From positions 62,001 through 126,000 of the forward strand of contig NZ_CP025611.1 in NCBI RefSeq assembly GCF_002868735.1: a DNA stretch of 64,000 nucleotides, given 5' to 3'. Positions 1 through 8,607 of the stretch are shown here, piece after piece. Source of the DNA: Niveispirillum cyanobacteriorum. GTDB taxonomy: Bacteria; Pseudomonadota; Alphaproteobacteria; Azospirillales; Azospirillaceae. The notes under the pieces are model-generated. The model was not told where the DNA came from, did not search any database, and saw only the letters and a program-made list of their open reading frames with translations. A program made the position numbers and the translations under genes. Within the stretch, counting starts at the first letter, position 1, and each line of letters opens with the position of its first letter.

Positions 1-412
1 CATCCTCCAGCATCTTGATGGCGACCGCCGTGCCCGACAGTGCCATCACGAAGCCCATGACGATGGCGCGCGGCCAGGGCCAGCCCAGCAGCAGGCCGGC
101 CAGCCCGGTGACCAGCAGCGACAGGCCGATCTGACAGGCGACTGCCGCCAGCGCCACCTTCCACACCGCCTGGAACGCCTTTACTGACAGTTCCATGCCG
201 ACCAGGAACAGCAGCATCAGCACGCCCAGCTCCGCCAGTGCGCTGATGCTTTCCGACGGGGAGACAAGACCGAAGCCGCCCGGCCCCAGCACGATGCCCG
301 CCACGATATAGCCGACGATGGCCGGCTGTTTCAGCCGCGAAAGGGCCAGCCCGCACAGCAGCGCGACGGACATAACGATGGCGATGCCGGTCAGATCAAA
401 ATGATGCTGCAA
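1..412 (-). CDS. Kef-type cation:proton antiporter (CPA2 family), N-terminal part only
   Basis: This is the first ~137 residues of a membrane antiporter that runs off the left edge of the window. Translation gives a hydrophobic series with the Kef/CPA2 signatures LKQPAIVGYIVAGIVLGPGG, ELGVLMLLFLVGMELS and FVMALSGTAVAIKMLED. Family members exchange K+ or Na+ for H+ across the inner membrane, and larger ones add a TrkA-N domain, which cannot be seen here. I chose a TTG start at 410-412, preceded by AGGA about 8 bases upstream; this gives an N-terminus (MQHHFDLTGIAIV) typical of the family. An in-frame ATG at 371-373 is possible but would cut into the first helix. Confidence 0.85.
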   Translation of the reverse strand, partial: MQHHFDLTGIAIVMSVALLCGLALSRLKQPAIVGYIVAGIVLGPGGFGLVSPSESISALAELGVLMLLFLVGMELSVKAFQAVWKVALAAVACQIGLSLLVTGLAGLLLGWPWPRAIVMGFVMALSGTAVAIKMLED

Positions 413-557
413 GGGTTTTTCCTGGTCTCCGGTTGGTCAGGGCACCGGCACAGTTTCCCAACCATGGCGCTGCATCGCAACCACCAATCACCGCAGACAG
501 GTCCAATCGTCACAGGTCGCAGAGGGGCGCCCCGCAGGGCCGGGGGATGGGTTCCCG

Positions 558-600
558 GTCACCTGCGGGGCGGCTCGTCACCCGTGCCTCCACAGGTGAC
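558..600. repeat. Inverted repeat GTCACCTG/CAGGTGAC downstream of the VOC gene
   Basis: Perfect 8-bp arms (558-565 and 593-600) are separated by 27 bases, in the gap between the VOC gene stop (608) and the antiporter start (412). It may be a weak terminator for the minus-strand ECF/VOC unit or an operator for the antiporter. There is no T tract, so the role is uncertain. Confidence 0.3.
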
Positions 601-607
601 GGTCGGA

Positions 608-1072
608 TCAGCAGCCGTTGGTGACAACCGCACCGGGCTTGCTGGGTGTGGAGAAGGCCCAGAGATGGCCGTAAGGGTCACGGACCTGACCGTAACGGTC
701 GCCCCAGAACATGTCGGCGGGCTTCATCGCCTCCGTGGCGCCGGCGGCCACCGCCTGGGCGAAAGCCGCGTCGATATCGGGCACCGCCATGTGCAGCGTT
801 ACGGGCGGACGCTTTGGATATTCGGTGGGCTGACCGCCGCAATATTCAGGGAAATCGTCACACATCATGATGGTGCCGCCATTCATGATGGTGCCGCCAT
901 TGATGATCAACTGGGCATGCAGCAGCCGCTTGCCATCCTCCGCCGGCATTTCCATGACCTTCGTGGCGCCGAAGGCCTTGATATAGAACTCAATGGCTTC
1001 ACGCGCGCCATTGACCACCAGATGCGGGATTACGCCGGGGATGTTGTGCGCGTATTCGGGCTTGTCGGTCAC
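608..1072 (-). CDS. VOC (glyoxalase/PhnB-like) family protein
   Basis: A 154-residue single-module vicinal oxygen chelate protein of the PhnB-like group. The start contains the typical GVIPHLVVNGAREAIEFYIKAFG, and the end has the RYGQVRDPYGHLWAF signature of the domain. Such proteins bind a metal or small molecule; the substrate is unknown. I prefer the GTG start at 1070-1072 because GGAGGAAACC sits directly before it; an ATG at 1082-1084 adds four residues. It lies 82 bases downstream of the ECF42-type sigma gene on the same strand, and VOC proteins are common in ECF42 operons, so it is probably part of the regulon. It carries a six-residue tandem duplication (NGGTIM twice), noted separately. 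Confidence 0.85.
   Translation of the reverse strand: MTDKPEYAHNIPGVIPHLVVNGAREAIEFYIKAFGATKVMEMPAEDGKRLLHAQLIINGGTIMNGGTIMMCDDFPEYCGGQPTEYPKRPPVTLHMAVPDIDAAFAQAVAAGATEAMKPADMFWGDRYGQVRDPYGHLWAFSTPSKPGAVVTNGC
866..901. repeat. 18-bp perfect tandem duplication inside the VOC gene
   Basis: The 18-mer at 866-883 is repeated exactly at 884-901. It is in frame and encodes NGGTIM twice in a row in the VOC protein, in the strand just before the conserved MMCDDFPE segment. This looks like a recent slippage event or an assembly artefact. Confidence 0.85.
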
Positions 1073-1154
1073 GGTTTCCTCCATGGGTTGGGAAGGGGTG
1101 ATAGCCCAAGGACGAAACACCCGTGCCCGTCCCGACAAGACATCTCAAAAAAAT

Positions 1155-2402
1155 TCACGGACCCTGCAAACCGTCCAGAATCTGGCGGATATGGGCGGCT
1201 TCCGCCGGGCTGTGGGCCAGCGCGATGGCACGGCCAAAGGCATCGCGCGCCTCCGCCATACGGCCCAGTTGCTTCAGCAATCCCCCGCGCAGCCCATGGA
1301 AATGGAAATAGCCGGACAGACGGTCGCCCAGCGGCTCCACCATGGCCAGGGCGGCCTCCGGCCCCCGCGCCTTTGATACCGCGACGGCGCGGTTCAGGGT
1401 GATGACGGGGGAGGGGGATAGGTTTTCCAACCCGCCATAGAGCAGGTCGATCTGCGCCCAGTCGGTTTCGGCAGCGGTGGCGGCGCGGGCATGCAAGGCC
1501 GCGATGGCCGCCTGTATCTGATAGGGGCCGGACCGGCGGTGGCGCACGGCCTTGTCCAGCAAGGCCAGTCCCTCATTGATGGCGGCGCGGTGCCACAGGG
1601 TGCGGTCCTGATCCTCCAGCAGGATCACCGACCCGTCGGGGGCAAAGCGGGCGGGGCGGCGGGCATGCTGCAACAGCATCAGGGCCAGCAGCCCCATCAC
1701 TTCCGGTTCCGCCGGGAACAGGCGCAGCAGCAGGCGGCCCAGGCGGATCGCCTCCTCGCACAGGGGCGCGCGGGCCGGCTGTTCGTCGGCACTGGCGGAA
1801 TAGCCTTCGTTGAAGACCAGATAGACCATGGCGGCCACAGGCCCCAGCCGTTCTGGCCGGTCGGCCGCACCCGGCGCCTCAAACGCCACCGGGTTGGTGG
1901 CAATGCGGGCCTTGGCGCGGGTGATACGCTGTTCCATGGCGCTGTCGCCGACCAGGAAGGCGCGGGCAATCTGCTTCACCGACAGGCCCGACACGATCCG
2001 CAGGGCCAGTGCGATCTGCTGTGTCGCTGGCAGGTCGGGATGGCAGCAGATGAACAGCAGGCGCAGGACATCGTCGCGGTAATCCGCCTCGTCCAGCCGC
2101 CCCACCATCTCCGCCTCCCGGTCCGACAGATCGGACAAAGGCGCGTCATCGTCGGGCAGAGCGACATGGCGGGAGCGCACGCGGGTCTGGTCGATGCCGG
2201 CATTGCGGCCCACCATGATCAGCCAGGCGGCACTGTCGCGCGGCGGCCCGTTCTTTGGCCAGGAGGACAGGGCGCGCAAGGCGGCCTCCTGAAACGCCTC
2301 CTCCGCCAGATCGAGATCGCGGAAATAGCGCAGCAGTGCCCCCACCGCCTGGGGCCTGGCTGCCGCCAGGGCGGCGTTGATCCAGCCTATGTCCGTGCTC
2401 AT
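1155..2402 (-). CDS. RNA polymerase sigma factor, ECF42 type (sigma-2/sigma-4 plus long C-terminal TPR-like domain)
   Basis: A 415-residue sigma factor, about twice the length of a simple ECF sigma. Sigma-2 lies at roughly residues 10-80 (DLAEEAFQEAALRALSSWP, then AAWLIMVGRNAGIDQTR), sigma-4 at roughly 105-165 (LSVKQIARAFLVGDSAMEQR), and a helical C-terminal extension covers ~180-415 (VYLVFNEGYSAS, then LNRAVAVSKARGPEAAL). This layout is that of ECF42-type factors, which have no anti-sigma factor and are thought to be controlled through the C-terminal domain. The ATG overlaps the stop of the upstream YCII/DGPF gene by 4 bases (ATGA), so the two are translationally coupled. The DGPF partner is the hallmark neighbour of this class. 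The signal it answers is unknown. Confidence 0.92.
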   Translation of the reverse strand: MSTDIGWINAALAAARPQAVGALLRYFRDLDLAEEAFQEAALRALSSWPKNGPPRDSAAWLIMVGRNAGIDQTRVRSRHVALPDDDAPLSDLSDREAEMVGRLDEADYRDDVLRLLFICCHPDLPATQQIALALRIVSGLSVKQIARAFLVGDSAMEQRITRAKARIATNPVAFEAPGAADRPERLGPVAAMVYLVFNEGYSASADEQPARAPLCEEAIRLGRLLLRLFPAEPEVMGLLALMLLQHARRPARFAPDGSVILLEDQDRTLWHRAAINEGLALLDKAVRHRRSGPYQIQAAIAALHARAATAAETDWAQIDLLYGGLENLSPSPVITLNRAVAVSKARGPEAALAMVEPLGDRLSGYFHFHGLRGGLLKQLGRMAEARDAFGRAIALAHSPAEAAHIRQILDGLQGP

Positions 2403-2776
2403 GGTGACAACGGCCCCCCCGGCATGAACAGGGCCACGGGCCGGATCTCATAACAGCCCTTGCCCGGATTGGCGGCGGCCAGCTCCCGCGCCTTGTCCAG
2501 CGCCTCCTCCAGCCCCTCGCAATCGACAATGTAGAAGCCCAGAAGCTGTTCCTTGGTTTCCGCAAACGGGCCGTCCAGGATCAGTGGCTCCTCCTTGCCC
2601 TTGCGCAGGGTGGCCGCGGCGGTCGTCGGCATCAGCCGGGCGACGGGACCCAGCTTGCCCTTCTCCGCCCAGCCCTGCTGCACCTTGCCCAGCCGGTCCA
2701 TGACAATGGCATCTTCTTCCGGCGTCCAGGCGCCGACATAGTCTTCCTCATTATAGCACAGAATGGCGTACAGCAT
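2399..2776 (-). CDS. YCII-related (DGPF) family protein, partner of the ECF42 sigma factor
   Basis: A 125-residue protein of the YciI/DGPF family. The diagnostic motif LDGPFAETKEQLLGFYI is at residues 67-83, and the N-terminus MLYAILCYNEED is typical. The function of the family is not established; it is the standard companion of ECF42 sigma factors and may act with the sigma C-terminal domain. I chose the ATG at 2774-2776 because GGAGG lies about 8 bases upstream (GGGAGGCCCGATC-ATG). It is the first gene of the minus-strand unit DGPF-sigma-VOC, whose promoter must lie in 2777-2977. Confidence 0.9.
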   Translation of the reverse strand: MLYAILCYNEEDYVGAWTPEEDAIVMDRLGKVQQGWAEKGKLGPVARLMPTTAAATLRKGKEEPLILDGPFAETKEQLLGFYIVDCEGLEEALDKARELAAANPGKGCYEIRPVALFMPGGPLSP

Positions 2777-2977
2777 GATCGGGCCTCCCTTCATCTTCAT
2801 AGGACGGGCGAGTATGCCGCGTGCCGACAGGCGTGTTCAGAAAAATTCATCACCGGCACTGTCCCCGATGGGCGGATAGGCCCGATATCACCGCTTCACC
2901 CGCCGAACCATCGGGCTTGATGGTTTTGGCCGGACCGGCACGACGGGTTCCGGCGACAATCACGAACGGGTAAGGCC

Positions 2978-4027
2978 ATGATCCAGGAAGCGATGTTCAA
3001 GTCCCTCAGCCGGCGGTCGATCTTTTCCGGCATGGCCGGGATGGGCGCCATGGCCGCGTCGGTCCCCGCCTTCGGCGCGCCCCCGCTGACCAAGGGCAAT
3101 CTTCGCCCCCTGGATGTGATGGACCCGAAAGAGAACCTGTACGGGTTCGGCAAGATGTGGGGCACGCTGGGGTCGAAGGCGGTGCTGTCGGGCTATCAGG
3201 GCGTGCAGTACGCCATTGTCGGCGACAAGCGGGCGGTGCCGCTATTCGGCTATTGCGGGTTCGGCAATAACCGCAACATTGTGCAGCCGGACGGGTCGCT
3301 GAAGGTGCTGGGCAAGGAATGCGGGTACTTCACCGATCTGGCGACGGGCGAGATCATTGATCATTGGGACAATCCCTGGACCGGAGAGCGGGTGGAAGTC
3401 TTCCCGTTCCTGAACGACCGCTGGCGCGGCACCCTGACCCTGGAACAGAAGGTTTTCCGGGTGGGCGATAGCGAGACGGTCAATAACGACAATGGTACCA
3501 AGGGCCAGAAGGGCAAACCCTTCCTGCTGCCCTGGCAGCGCATCGGCGACCAGTATCTGCTGAGCTGGGATTACGCCCATGAATACACCAACCCGGTGAC
3601 GCCCGAAGGCTGGCCCAAGGCGTCCACAGGCAAGCGCGTCAACCCGTCCGAACATTTCACCATCTTCACGCCGGCGGCAGAGATTGACGATCGGTCCCTG
3701 CCGTCGGCCCGCTTCACCGCCGGCTTCATGCGACAGGCCCCCTGGTGGCCCTGGATGCGCATGGGGCAGAGCGGGGTGCATGGCGTGCTGATGGGCCGCA
3801 TGCACAGTTACAAGATCACCGGCACGGTGGAGGATATCCCCAAGGCGGTTTTGAAGCGGGTGGAGCGCGAGCGGCCTGACCTTCTGGAAGAGCCGACCGA
3901 CGGCCCGGATGAGGGCGTGCGCGGCACCCTGGAAGCCTATGCCGAGGATGTGCCGCCGGAGGTGCCGGGTTATGTCTCGCCGATGGCTGAAAAGCGCAAG
4001 CAGATGCTGAAGGAACAGGGCAAGTAG
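2978..4027 (+). CDS. DUF1838 family protein, Tat-exported
   Basis: A 349-residue exported protein of unknown function. A twin-arginine signal (SRRSIFSGMAGMGAMAASVP) covers about residues 11-30, with cleavage likely near AFGA. The mature part matches the DUF1838 family, with a region rich in aromatic residues (GKECGYFTDLATGEIIDHW, NPWTGERVEVFPF). No catalytic motif is known. The ATG at 2978 is taken as the start; an ATG at 2993 follows AGGAAGCG closely and is an alternative that keeps the signal peptide. It is transcribed alone, divergent from the ECF42 unit and convergent with the MscS gene. Confidence 0.8.
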   Translation: MIQEAMFKSLSRRSIFSGMAGMGAMAASVPAFGAPPLTKGNLRPLDVMDPKENLYGFGKMWGTLGSKAVLSGYQGVQYAIVGDKRAVPLFGYCGFGNNRNIVQPDGSLKVLGKECGYFTDLATGEIIDHWDNPWTGERVEVFPFLNDRWRGTLTLEQKVFRVGDSETVNNDNGTKGQKGKPFLLPWQRIGDQYLLSWDYAHEYTNPVTPEGWPKASTGKRVNPSEHFTIFTPAAEIDDRSLPSARFTAGFMRQAPWWPWMRMGQSGVHGVLMGRMHSYKITGTVEDIPKAVLKRVERERPDLLEEPTDGPDEGVRGTLEAYAEDVPPEVPGYVSPMAEKRKQMLKEQGK

Positions 4028-4038
4028 AGGGGTGGGGG

Positions 4039-4059
4039 GGGGGAGGCGAACCCTCCCCC
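4039..4059. terminator. G/C-rich hairpin between convergent genes
   Basis: GGGGGAGG (4039-4046) pairs with CCTCCCCC (4052-4059) around a 5-base loop, between the DUF1838 stop (4027) and the stop of the MscS gene (4073). There is no clear T tract on either side, so it is a probable rather than certain shared terminator. Confidence 0.5.
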
Positions 4060-4072
4060 GATTGCCTGGCTC

Positions 4073-5341
4073 TCACGCCCTTTCGTTGGCAGCACGTAGG
4101 GGTGGGGGCAGGGCGAAGCTGGCGCTGACCTGCTGCAGGTCCGCCCCGCTGGGGCTCTGGAATACACGCAGTCCGAATTCTGGCAGGATGGCCAGCAGAT
4201 GGTCGAAGATATCGGCCTGGATCGCCTCGTAATCGGCCCAGGCGACGGTGTTGGTGAAGCAATAGATCTCCATCGGCAGGCCTTCCGATGCCGGGGCCAT
4301 TTGGCGGACCAGCAGGGTCATGTTCTGGTGGATGCCGGGATGGTGCCGCAGATAATTTTGAAGATAGGCGCGGAAGGTGCCCAGGTTGGTCAGGCGGCGG
4401 GCATTGTACTGATCGCCCTCATCCAGTCGGCCATTCCACTGCGCCAGTTCCTTCTCCTTGTCGCCCAGATAGTCTGCCAGCACCCGGAACCGGCGCAGCT
4501 TCACCGCCTCCTGGGCAGTCAGGAACCGCACGCTGGTCTGGTCCAGGAACAGAGAGCGCTTGATACGGCGCCCACCGGATTCCTGCATGCCGCGCCAGTT
4601 CTTGAACGGTTCGGAAATCAGCTTGCGGGTGGGCAGGGTGGTGATGGTCTTGTCCCAGTTCTGGACCTTCACCGTATGCAGCGCGATGTCGATGACGTCG
4701 CCATCGGCATTCATCTGCGGCATCTCGATCCAGTCACCCACGCGCAGCATGTCACCCGATGAGATTTGCACGCTGGCCACCAGCGACAGCAGCGTATCCT
4801 GAAACACCAGCATCAGGACGGCGGCCAGCGCGCCGACGCCCGACAGCAGGATCAGCGGCGACCGGTCCATAAGGGCGGCAATGGCCAACACGGCGGCAAT
4901 GGCGAACACCACCAGCTTCACCAACTGCACATAGCCCTTGATGGGTTTGCGATGTGCGTCCGGCCGGCGGCCATAAACGACGATGACAATGTTGAGCAGG
5001 GCGCTGACCGCCATGGCGAGCGTCAGGATGACGAAGGCTGCACAGACATTGCGCACGACCAGGACCAGGGCGTCGGGCAAACCGGGGATCAGGTTGATCC
5101 CCGCCATGATCACCAGGGCCGGCATAACATTGGCCAGACGCGGGATCAGCCGCTGCTGCGCCAGCACCTCATCATTTCCATAGCGCGTCATCGACAGGCC
5201 GCGCCGGATCAGACCGAGTACCAGTTTCTTCACAACAGAATTGGTGATCCAAGCGGATAATACCAGAACGATCAGGCCACCACCCATACGTAGTGATTCG
5301 TCGTTCTGGGCTAAAAAATTATGAATATAATCCGGCAGCAT
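4073..5341 (-). CDS. Mechanosensitive ion channel, MscS family (YbdG-like)
   Basis: A 422-residue inner-membrane protein. It has about five hydrophobic segments in the first 180 residues, then the MscS pore and beta domain: LLLSGVGALAAVLMLVFQDT (~164-183), SSGDMLRVGDWIEM (~194-207) and the KVQNWDKTITTLPTRKLI strand (~225-242), ending in a long cytoplasmic cage. Length and the DWIEM/PTRKLISEPFKNWRGM block fit the YbdG/MscM subgroup (E. coli YbdG is 415 residues). Such channels release solutes on osmotic downshift. The gene stands alone, divergent from lepA with 289 bases between them. Confidence 0.9.
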   Translation of the reverse strand: MLPDYIHNFLAQNDESLRMGGGLIVLVLSAWITNSVVKKLVLGLIRRGLSMTRYGNDEVLAQQRLIPRLANVMPALVIMAGINLIPGLPDALVLVVRNVCAAFVILTLAMAVSALLNIVIVVYGRRPDAHRKPIKGYVQLVKLVVFAIAAVLAIAALMDRSPLILLSGVGALAAVLMLVFQDTLLSLVASVQISSGDMLRVGDWIEMPQMNADGDVIDIALHTVKVQNWDKTITTLPTRKLISEPFKNWRGMQESGGRRIKRSLFLDQTSVRFLTAQEAVKLRRFRVLADYLGDKEKELAQWNGRLDEGDQYNARRLTNLGTFRAYLQNYLRHHPGIHQNMTLLVRQMAPASEGLPMEIYCFTNTVAWADYEAIQADIFDHLLAILPEFGLRVFQSPSGADLQQVSASFALPPPLRAANERA

Positions 5342-5630
5342 GGATATTCCTTTCCAATTTTAATTGTCGATGATGTCCGTTATCGTGCGGATCAGTCAAC
5401 GCCTGGAGGGAAGTCTATGGGGATATAGGAAGAAATCCTGTAGAATTAACCCCTTTTGTTCAATTTGGTGTCATGCATCGTTTCTGTGTAGGGGCATGTT
5501 GTGGAGGGGAGGGGGTGGTTGGGTGCTTTGCACACCACCCCTGTCCCCTATCGGCCCGCAGGGTCATTGCCTTCCGCCCCCCATGACCCTATCTTGCGCC
5601 GCAAATCTCTATTCTGGTGCGCGCCTGTCC
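5342..5630. other. Divergent intergenic region between the MscS gene and lepA
   Basis: These 289 bases hold no convincing gene. The first half is A+T-richer than the surroundings and probably carries the promoters of both genes. The lepA frame stays open upstream to 5364, but that stretch (many Cys, Trp and Gly) does not resemble any LepA N-terminus. Confidence 0.5.
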
Positions 5631-7433
5631 ATGACCGACCTGTCGAAGATCCGTAACTTCTCCATCATCGCCCATATCGACCATGGCAAGTCGACGCTGG
5701 CCGACCGTCTGATCGAATTCTGCGGCGCCATCGAGGCGCGGGACATGAAGGCGCAGCTGCTCGACAATATGGATATCGAGCGGGAGCGCGGGATCACCAT
5801 CAAGGCGCAGACCGTGCGCCTGGAATACAAGGCCAAGGATGGCGAGACCTATCAGCTGAACCTGATGGATACGCCGGGCCATGTCGACTTCGCTTATGAG
5901 GTCTCGCGTTCGCTGGCGGCCTGTGAAGGCTCGCTGCTGGTGGTCGATGCGTCCCAGGGTGTGGAGGCGCAGACGCTGGCCAATGTCTATCAGGCGCTGG
6001 ATGCCAATCACGAGATCGTGCCCATCCTGAACAAGGTGGACCTGCCGGCGGCCGATGTGCCGCGCGTGAAGGCGCAGATTGAGGATGTGATCGGGCTGGA
6101 CGCGTCGGACGCGGTAGAGATTTCGGCCAAGACCGGCCTGAATATCGAAGGCGTGCTGGAAGCCATCGTCACCCGCCTGCCGCCGCCCAAGGGCGACAAG
6201 GATGCGCCCCTGCAGGCCCTGATCGTCGATAGCTGGTACGATGCCTATCTGGGCGTCGTCATTCTGGTCCGCGTGGTCAATGGCGAGTTGAAGCTGGGCC
6301 AGAAGGTGCGCTTCATGGCCACGGGTGCCACGCGTGAGCTGGACCGCGTTGGTATCTTCACGCCAAAGAAGATCGCGCTGGAGAAACTGGGTCCGGGCGA
6401 GATGGGCTTTGTGACCGCCGCCATCAAGGATATCCGCGACACCAAGGTTGGCGATACGATCACCGAGGAGCGGCGTCTGGCACCTGCCGCCCTGGCGGGG
6501 TTTAAGCCCTCCATTCCCGTGGTATTCTGCGGCCTGTTCCCGTCGGATGCAGCGGAGTTCGAGCATCTGCGCGATAGCCTGGGCAGGCTGGCGCTGAACG
6601 ACGCGTCCTTCCAGTACGAGACCGAAAGCTCGGCGGCGCTGGGCTTCGGTTTCCGCTGCGGCTTCCTGGGCCTGCTGCATCTGGAGATCATTCAGGAACG
6701 GCTGGAGCGTGAATTTGATCTGGACCTGATCACCACGGCCCCGTCGGTCGTCTACAAGATGCACATGACCGACGGCAAGGTGATCGAGATGCACAACCCG
6801 GCGGACATGCCGGACGTGGTGCGCATCGACCATATCGAGGAGCCGTGGATCAAGGCCACGATCATGCTGCCCGATGAATATCTGGGCGGTGTGCTGCAGC
6901 TTTGCACCGAACGGCGCGGCGTGCAGAAGGACCTGACCTATGTCGGTGGCCGGGCGATGATCGTCTATGAGCTGCCGCTGAACGAAGTCGTGTTCGATTT
7001 CTATGACCGGCTGAAGTCTATCAGCCGCGGCTATGCCAGCTTCGATTATCAGCTGGAGGAGTATCGCGAGGGCGATCTGGTCAAGATGTCGATCCTGGTC
7101 AATTCCGAACCGGTGGACGCCCTGTCCATGATCGTGCACCGCAGCCAAGCCGAATATCGCGGTCGCCAGCTGTGTGAGCGGTTGAAGGACCTGATCCCCC
7201 GCCACCTGTTCAAGATCCCGATCCAGGCGGCCATCGGCGGCAAGGTCGTGGCGCGCGAGACCATCGCCGCCATGCGCAAGGACGTGCTGGCCAAATGCTA
7301 TGGCGGTGACATCAGCCGTAAGCGCAAGCTGCTGGACAAGCAGAAGGAAGGCAAGAAGCGCATGCGGCAGTTCGGCGAAGTCGAAATCCCGCAGAGCGCC
7401 TTCATCGCCGCGCTGAAGATGGGAGATAATTGA
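5631..7433 (+). CDS. lepA: Elongation factor 4 (LepA), back-translocating ribosomal GTPase
   Basis: A 600-residue translational GTPase of normal LepA length. The start [20 protein letters not shown] contains G1 (AHIDHGKS, residues 14-21); G2 is in [14 protein letters not shown]3 is DTPGHVDF, and G4 is NKVDLP. Domain 2, domain 3 ([20 protein letters not shown]), the EF-G V-like domain and the LepA-specific C-terminal domain ([20 protein letters not shown]) all follow. LepA binds ribosomes and assists translation and ribosome assembly under ionic stress. The ATG at 5631 is chosen by family alignment although the ribosome binding site before it is weak. A strong terminator follows directly. Confidence 0.97.
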   Translation: MTDLSKIRNFSIIAHIDHGKSTLADRLIEFCGAIEARDMKAQLLDNMDIERERGITIKAQTVRLEYKAKDGETYQLNLMDTPGHVDFAYEVSRSLAACEGSLLVVDASQGVEAQTLANVYQALDANHEIVPILNKVDLPAADVPRVKAQIEDVIGLDASDAVEISAKTGLNIEGVLEAIVTRLPPPKGDKDAPLQALIVDSWYDAYLGVVILVRVVNGELKLGQKVRFMATGATRELDRVGIFTPKKIALEKLGPGEMGFVTAAIKDIRDTKVGDTITEERRLAPAALAGFKPSIPVVFCGLFPSDAAEFEHLRDSLGRLALNDASFQYETESSAALGFGFRCGFLGLLHLEIIQERLEREFDLDLITTAPSVVYKMHMTDGKVIEMHNPADMPDVVRIDHIEEPWIKATIMLPDEYLGGVLQLCTERRGVQKDLTYVGGRAMIVYELPLNEVVFDFYDRLKSISRGYASFDYQLEEYREGDLVKMSILVNSEPVDALSMIVHRSQAEYRGRQLCERLKDLIPRHLFKIPIQAAIGGKVVARETIAAMRKDVLAKCYGGDISRKRKLLDKQKEGKKRMRQFGEVEIPQSAFIAALKMGDN

Positions 7434-7457
7434 GGCTGGCCGACAGGCTGGAACGGT

Positions 7458-7488
7458 AAAGGGGCGGGCCTTCGGGCCCGCCCCTTTT
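7458..7488 (+). terminator. Rho-independent terminator of lepA
   Basis: The stem AAAGGGGCGGGCC (7458-7470) pairs with GGCCCGCCCCTTT (7475-7487) around a TTCG tetraloop, followed by a short T tract. It is 25 bases after the lepA stop and forms a perfect 13-bp stem. Confidence 0.92.
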
Positions 7489-7669
7489 GCATTCGGGCTA
7501 CCCCCGATGCTGCCGTGAAAGTGCCATGGATGGACGGACAAAATGGGTTGCGCCGCCGCCTTTCTGCCTTATTATCATATTATTCGATTGTTCCACGGGG
7601 GCGCTGCTTGTCACAGCCTGTTGCCGGATCGGTCCGGTAAGCTGTGCTTGATTGATGAGAGGGATGGGC

Positions 7670-8512
7670 ATGCGGACAAAGGCCGGTCTATTGGCGATAT
7701 TTTCGCTGCTCTCCTCGGTGCCGGCCCTGGCGGAGGCCACGCAGCCCACCATCTTTGCTATCCGTTTCAACGGCATTGCCGCCCCATCGACACAGTACGC
7801 CGCTGGCTCGTTGCCCAGCCTGCCCGCCGCCATTGTGACGGAGGCTCCCCTGGTTGCATCCGACCCGGCGGAGGGACGCAAGGCCATGATGGCGACCCTG
7901 ACCGACTGGATCGGTCGGATTTATGATGGCGCGCTGTCCCGTTTTACCGGAGACGCGCCGCCCGTCGCCGGGTCCACCCCCATCCGTGTCGCTGCCGACC
8001 CCCGCACCTATCAGATGGCGGGCGTGGCCGCCGATGCGCAGTTGCGCGCCCTGGGTTTGGACAGCAAGGTCGGCATGCGCATGGGGACCGAAGGAATGCG
8101 CCAGTCCCTGCGCCTGACGCGTGGATGTGAACAGACCTGGCTGCCCAATTCCGTTTCCGGGGACATGGCCGGTGGATTCGGTGCCCTGACGGGTAGCGTG
8201 CAGGGGAGTTGGGGCACCGCCTGCACCGCCGGGCAAAAGGGCTGGCGTGTCACGGCGGGCATGGTGGCGCTGGGCACTGAAAATGCCGGCCCCAATCTGG
8301 GCATGGAATACCGTCCGCGCGTCGGCAGCCTTGTTTCCGATCTCACCGGCCTGACGGCGATGAAGGCGCAGGTGGCGGATACGGGCGGTAGTGTGGGACT
8401 GGAGGCACCATTCCCCATTATCAAGATTGACCGCATGAAGCTGAATGCCGACATGAGCTGGTCACACGACGGCACCACCGCCTTGAAGCTGGCAACCAAG
8501 CTGCGGTTCTGA
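7670..8512 (+). CDS. Secreted protein of unknown function
   Basis: A 280-residue protein that I do not recognise. A Sec signal peptide (MRTKAGLLAIFSLLSSVPALAEA) is clear. The mature part contains few charged clusters, one possible disulfide pair (RGCEQTW and GTACTAGQ) and alternating polar/hydrophobic strands near the end, and it finishes with ALKLATKLRF; a terminal Phe after alternating residues is common in outer-membrane beta proteins, so a surface location is possible but unproven. The start at 7670 has GAGAGGG 6 bases upstream; ATG at 7664 and TTG at 7652 are in frame but fit that site less well. It is transcribed alone. Confidence 0.6.
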   Translation: MRTKAGLLAIFSLLSSVPALAEATQPTIFAIRFNGIAAPSTQYAAGSLPSLPAAIVTEAPLVASDPAEGRKAMMATLTDWIGRIYDGALSRFTGDAPPVAGSTPIRVAADPRTYQMAGVAADAQLRALGLDSKVGMRMGTEGMRQSLRLTRGCEQTWLPNSVSGDMAGGFGALTGSVQGSWGTACTAGQKGWRVTAGMVALGTENAGPNLGMEYRPRVGSLVSDLTGLTAMKAQVADTGGSVGLEAPFPIIKIDRMKLNADMSWSHDGTTALKLATKLRF

Positions 8513-8607
8513 ATGGCAAGCCGCGGGCACCGTTGAATTTCTGATCACCGACGGGTGGTTTGCGGCTACTCTGCCCGCAAATCCCATCCGGGCGATCAGG
8601 CAGACGC

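Noticed and set aside
5364-5630. Upstream extension of the lepA frame
   Set aside because: No LepA has such an N-terminus, and the translated sequence is not protein-like.
5589-7541. A 650-residue open frame on the minus strand opposite lepA
   Set aside because: It mirrors lepA codon for codon, is full of His/Gln/Arg/Asp as expected from the reverse of high-G+C coding DNA, and shows no family signature.
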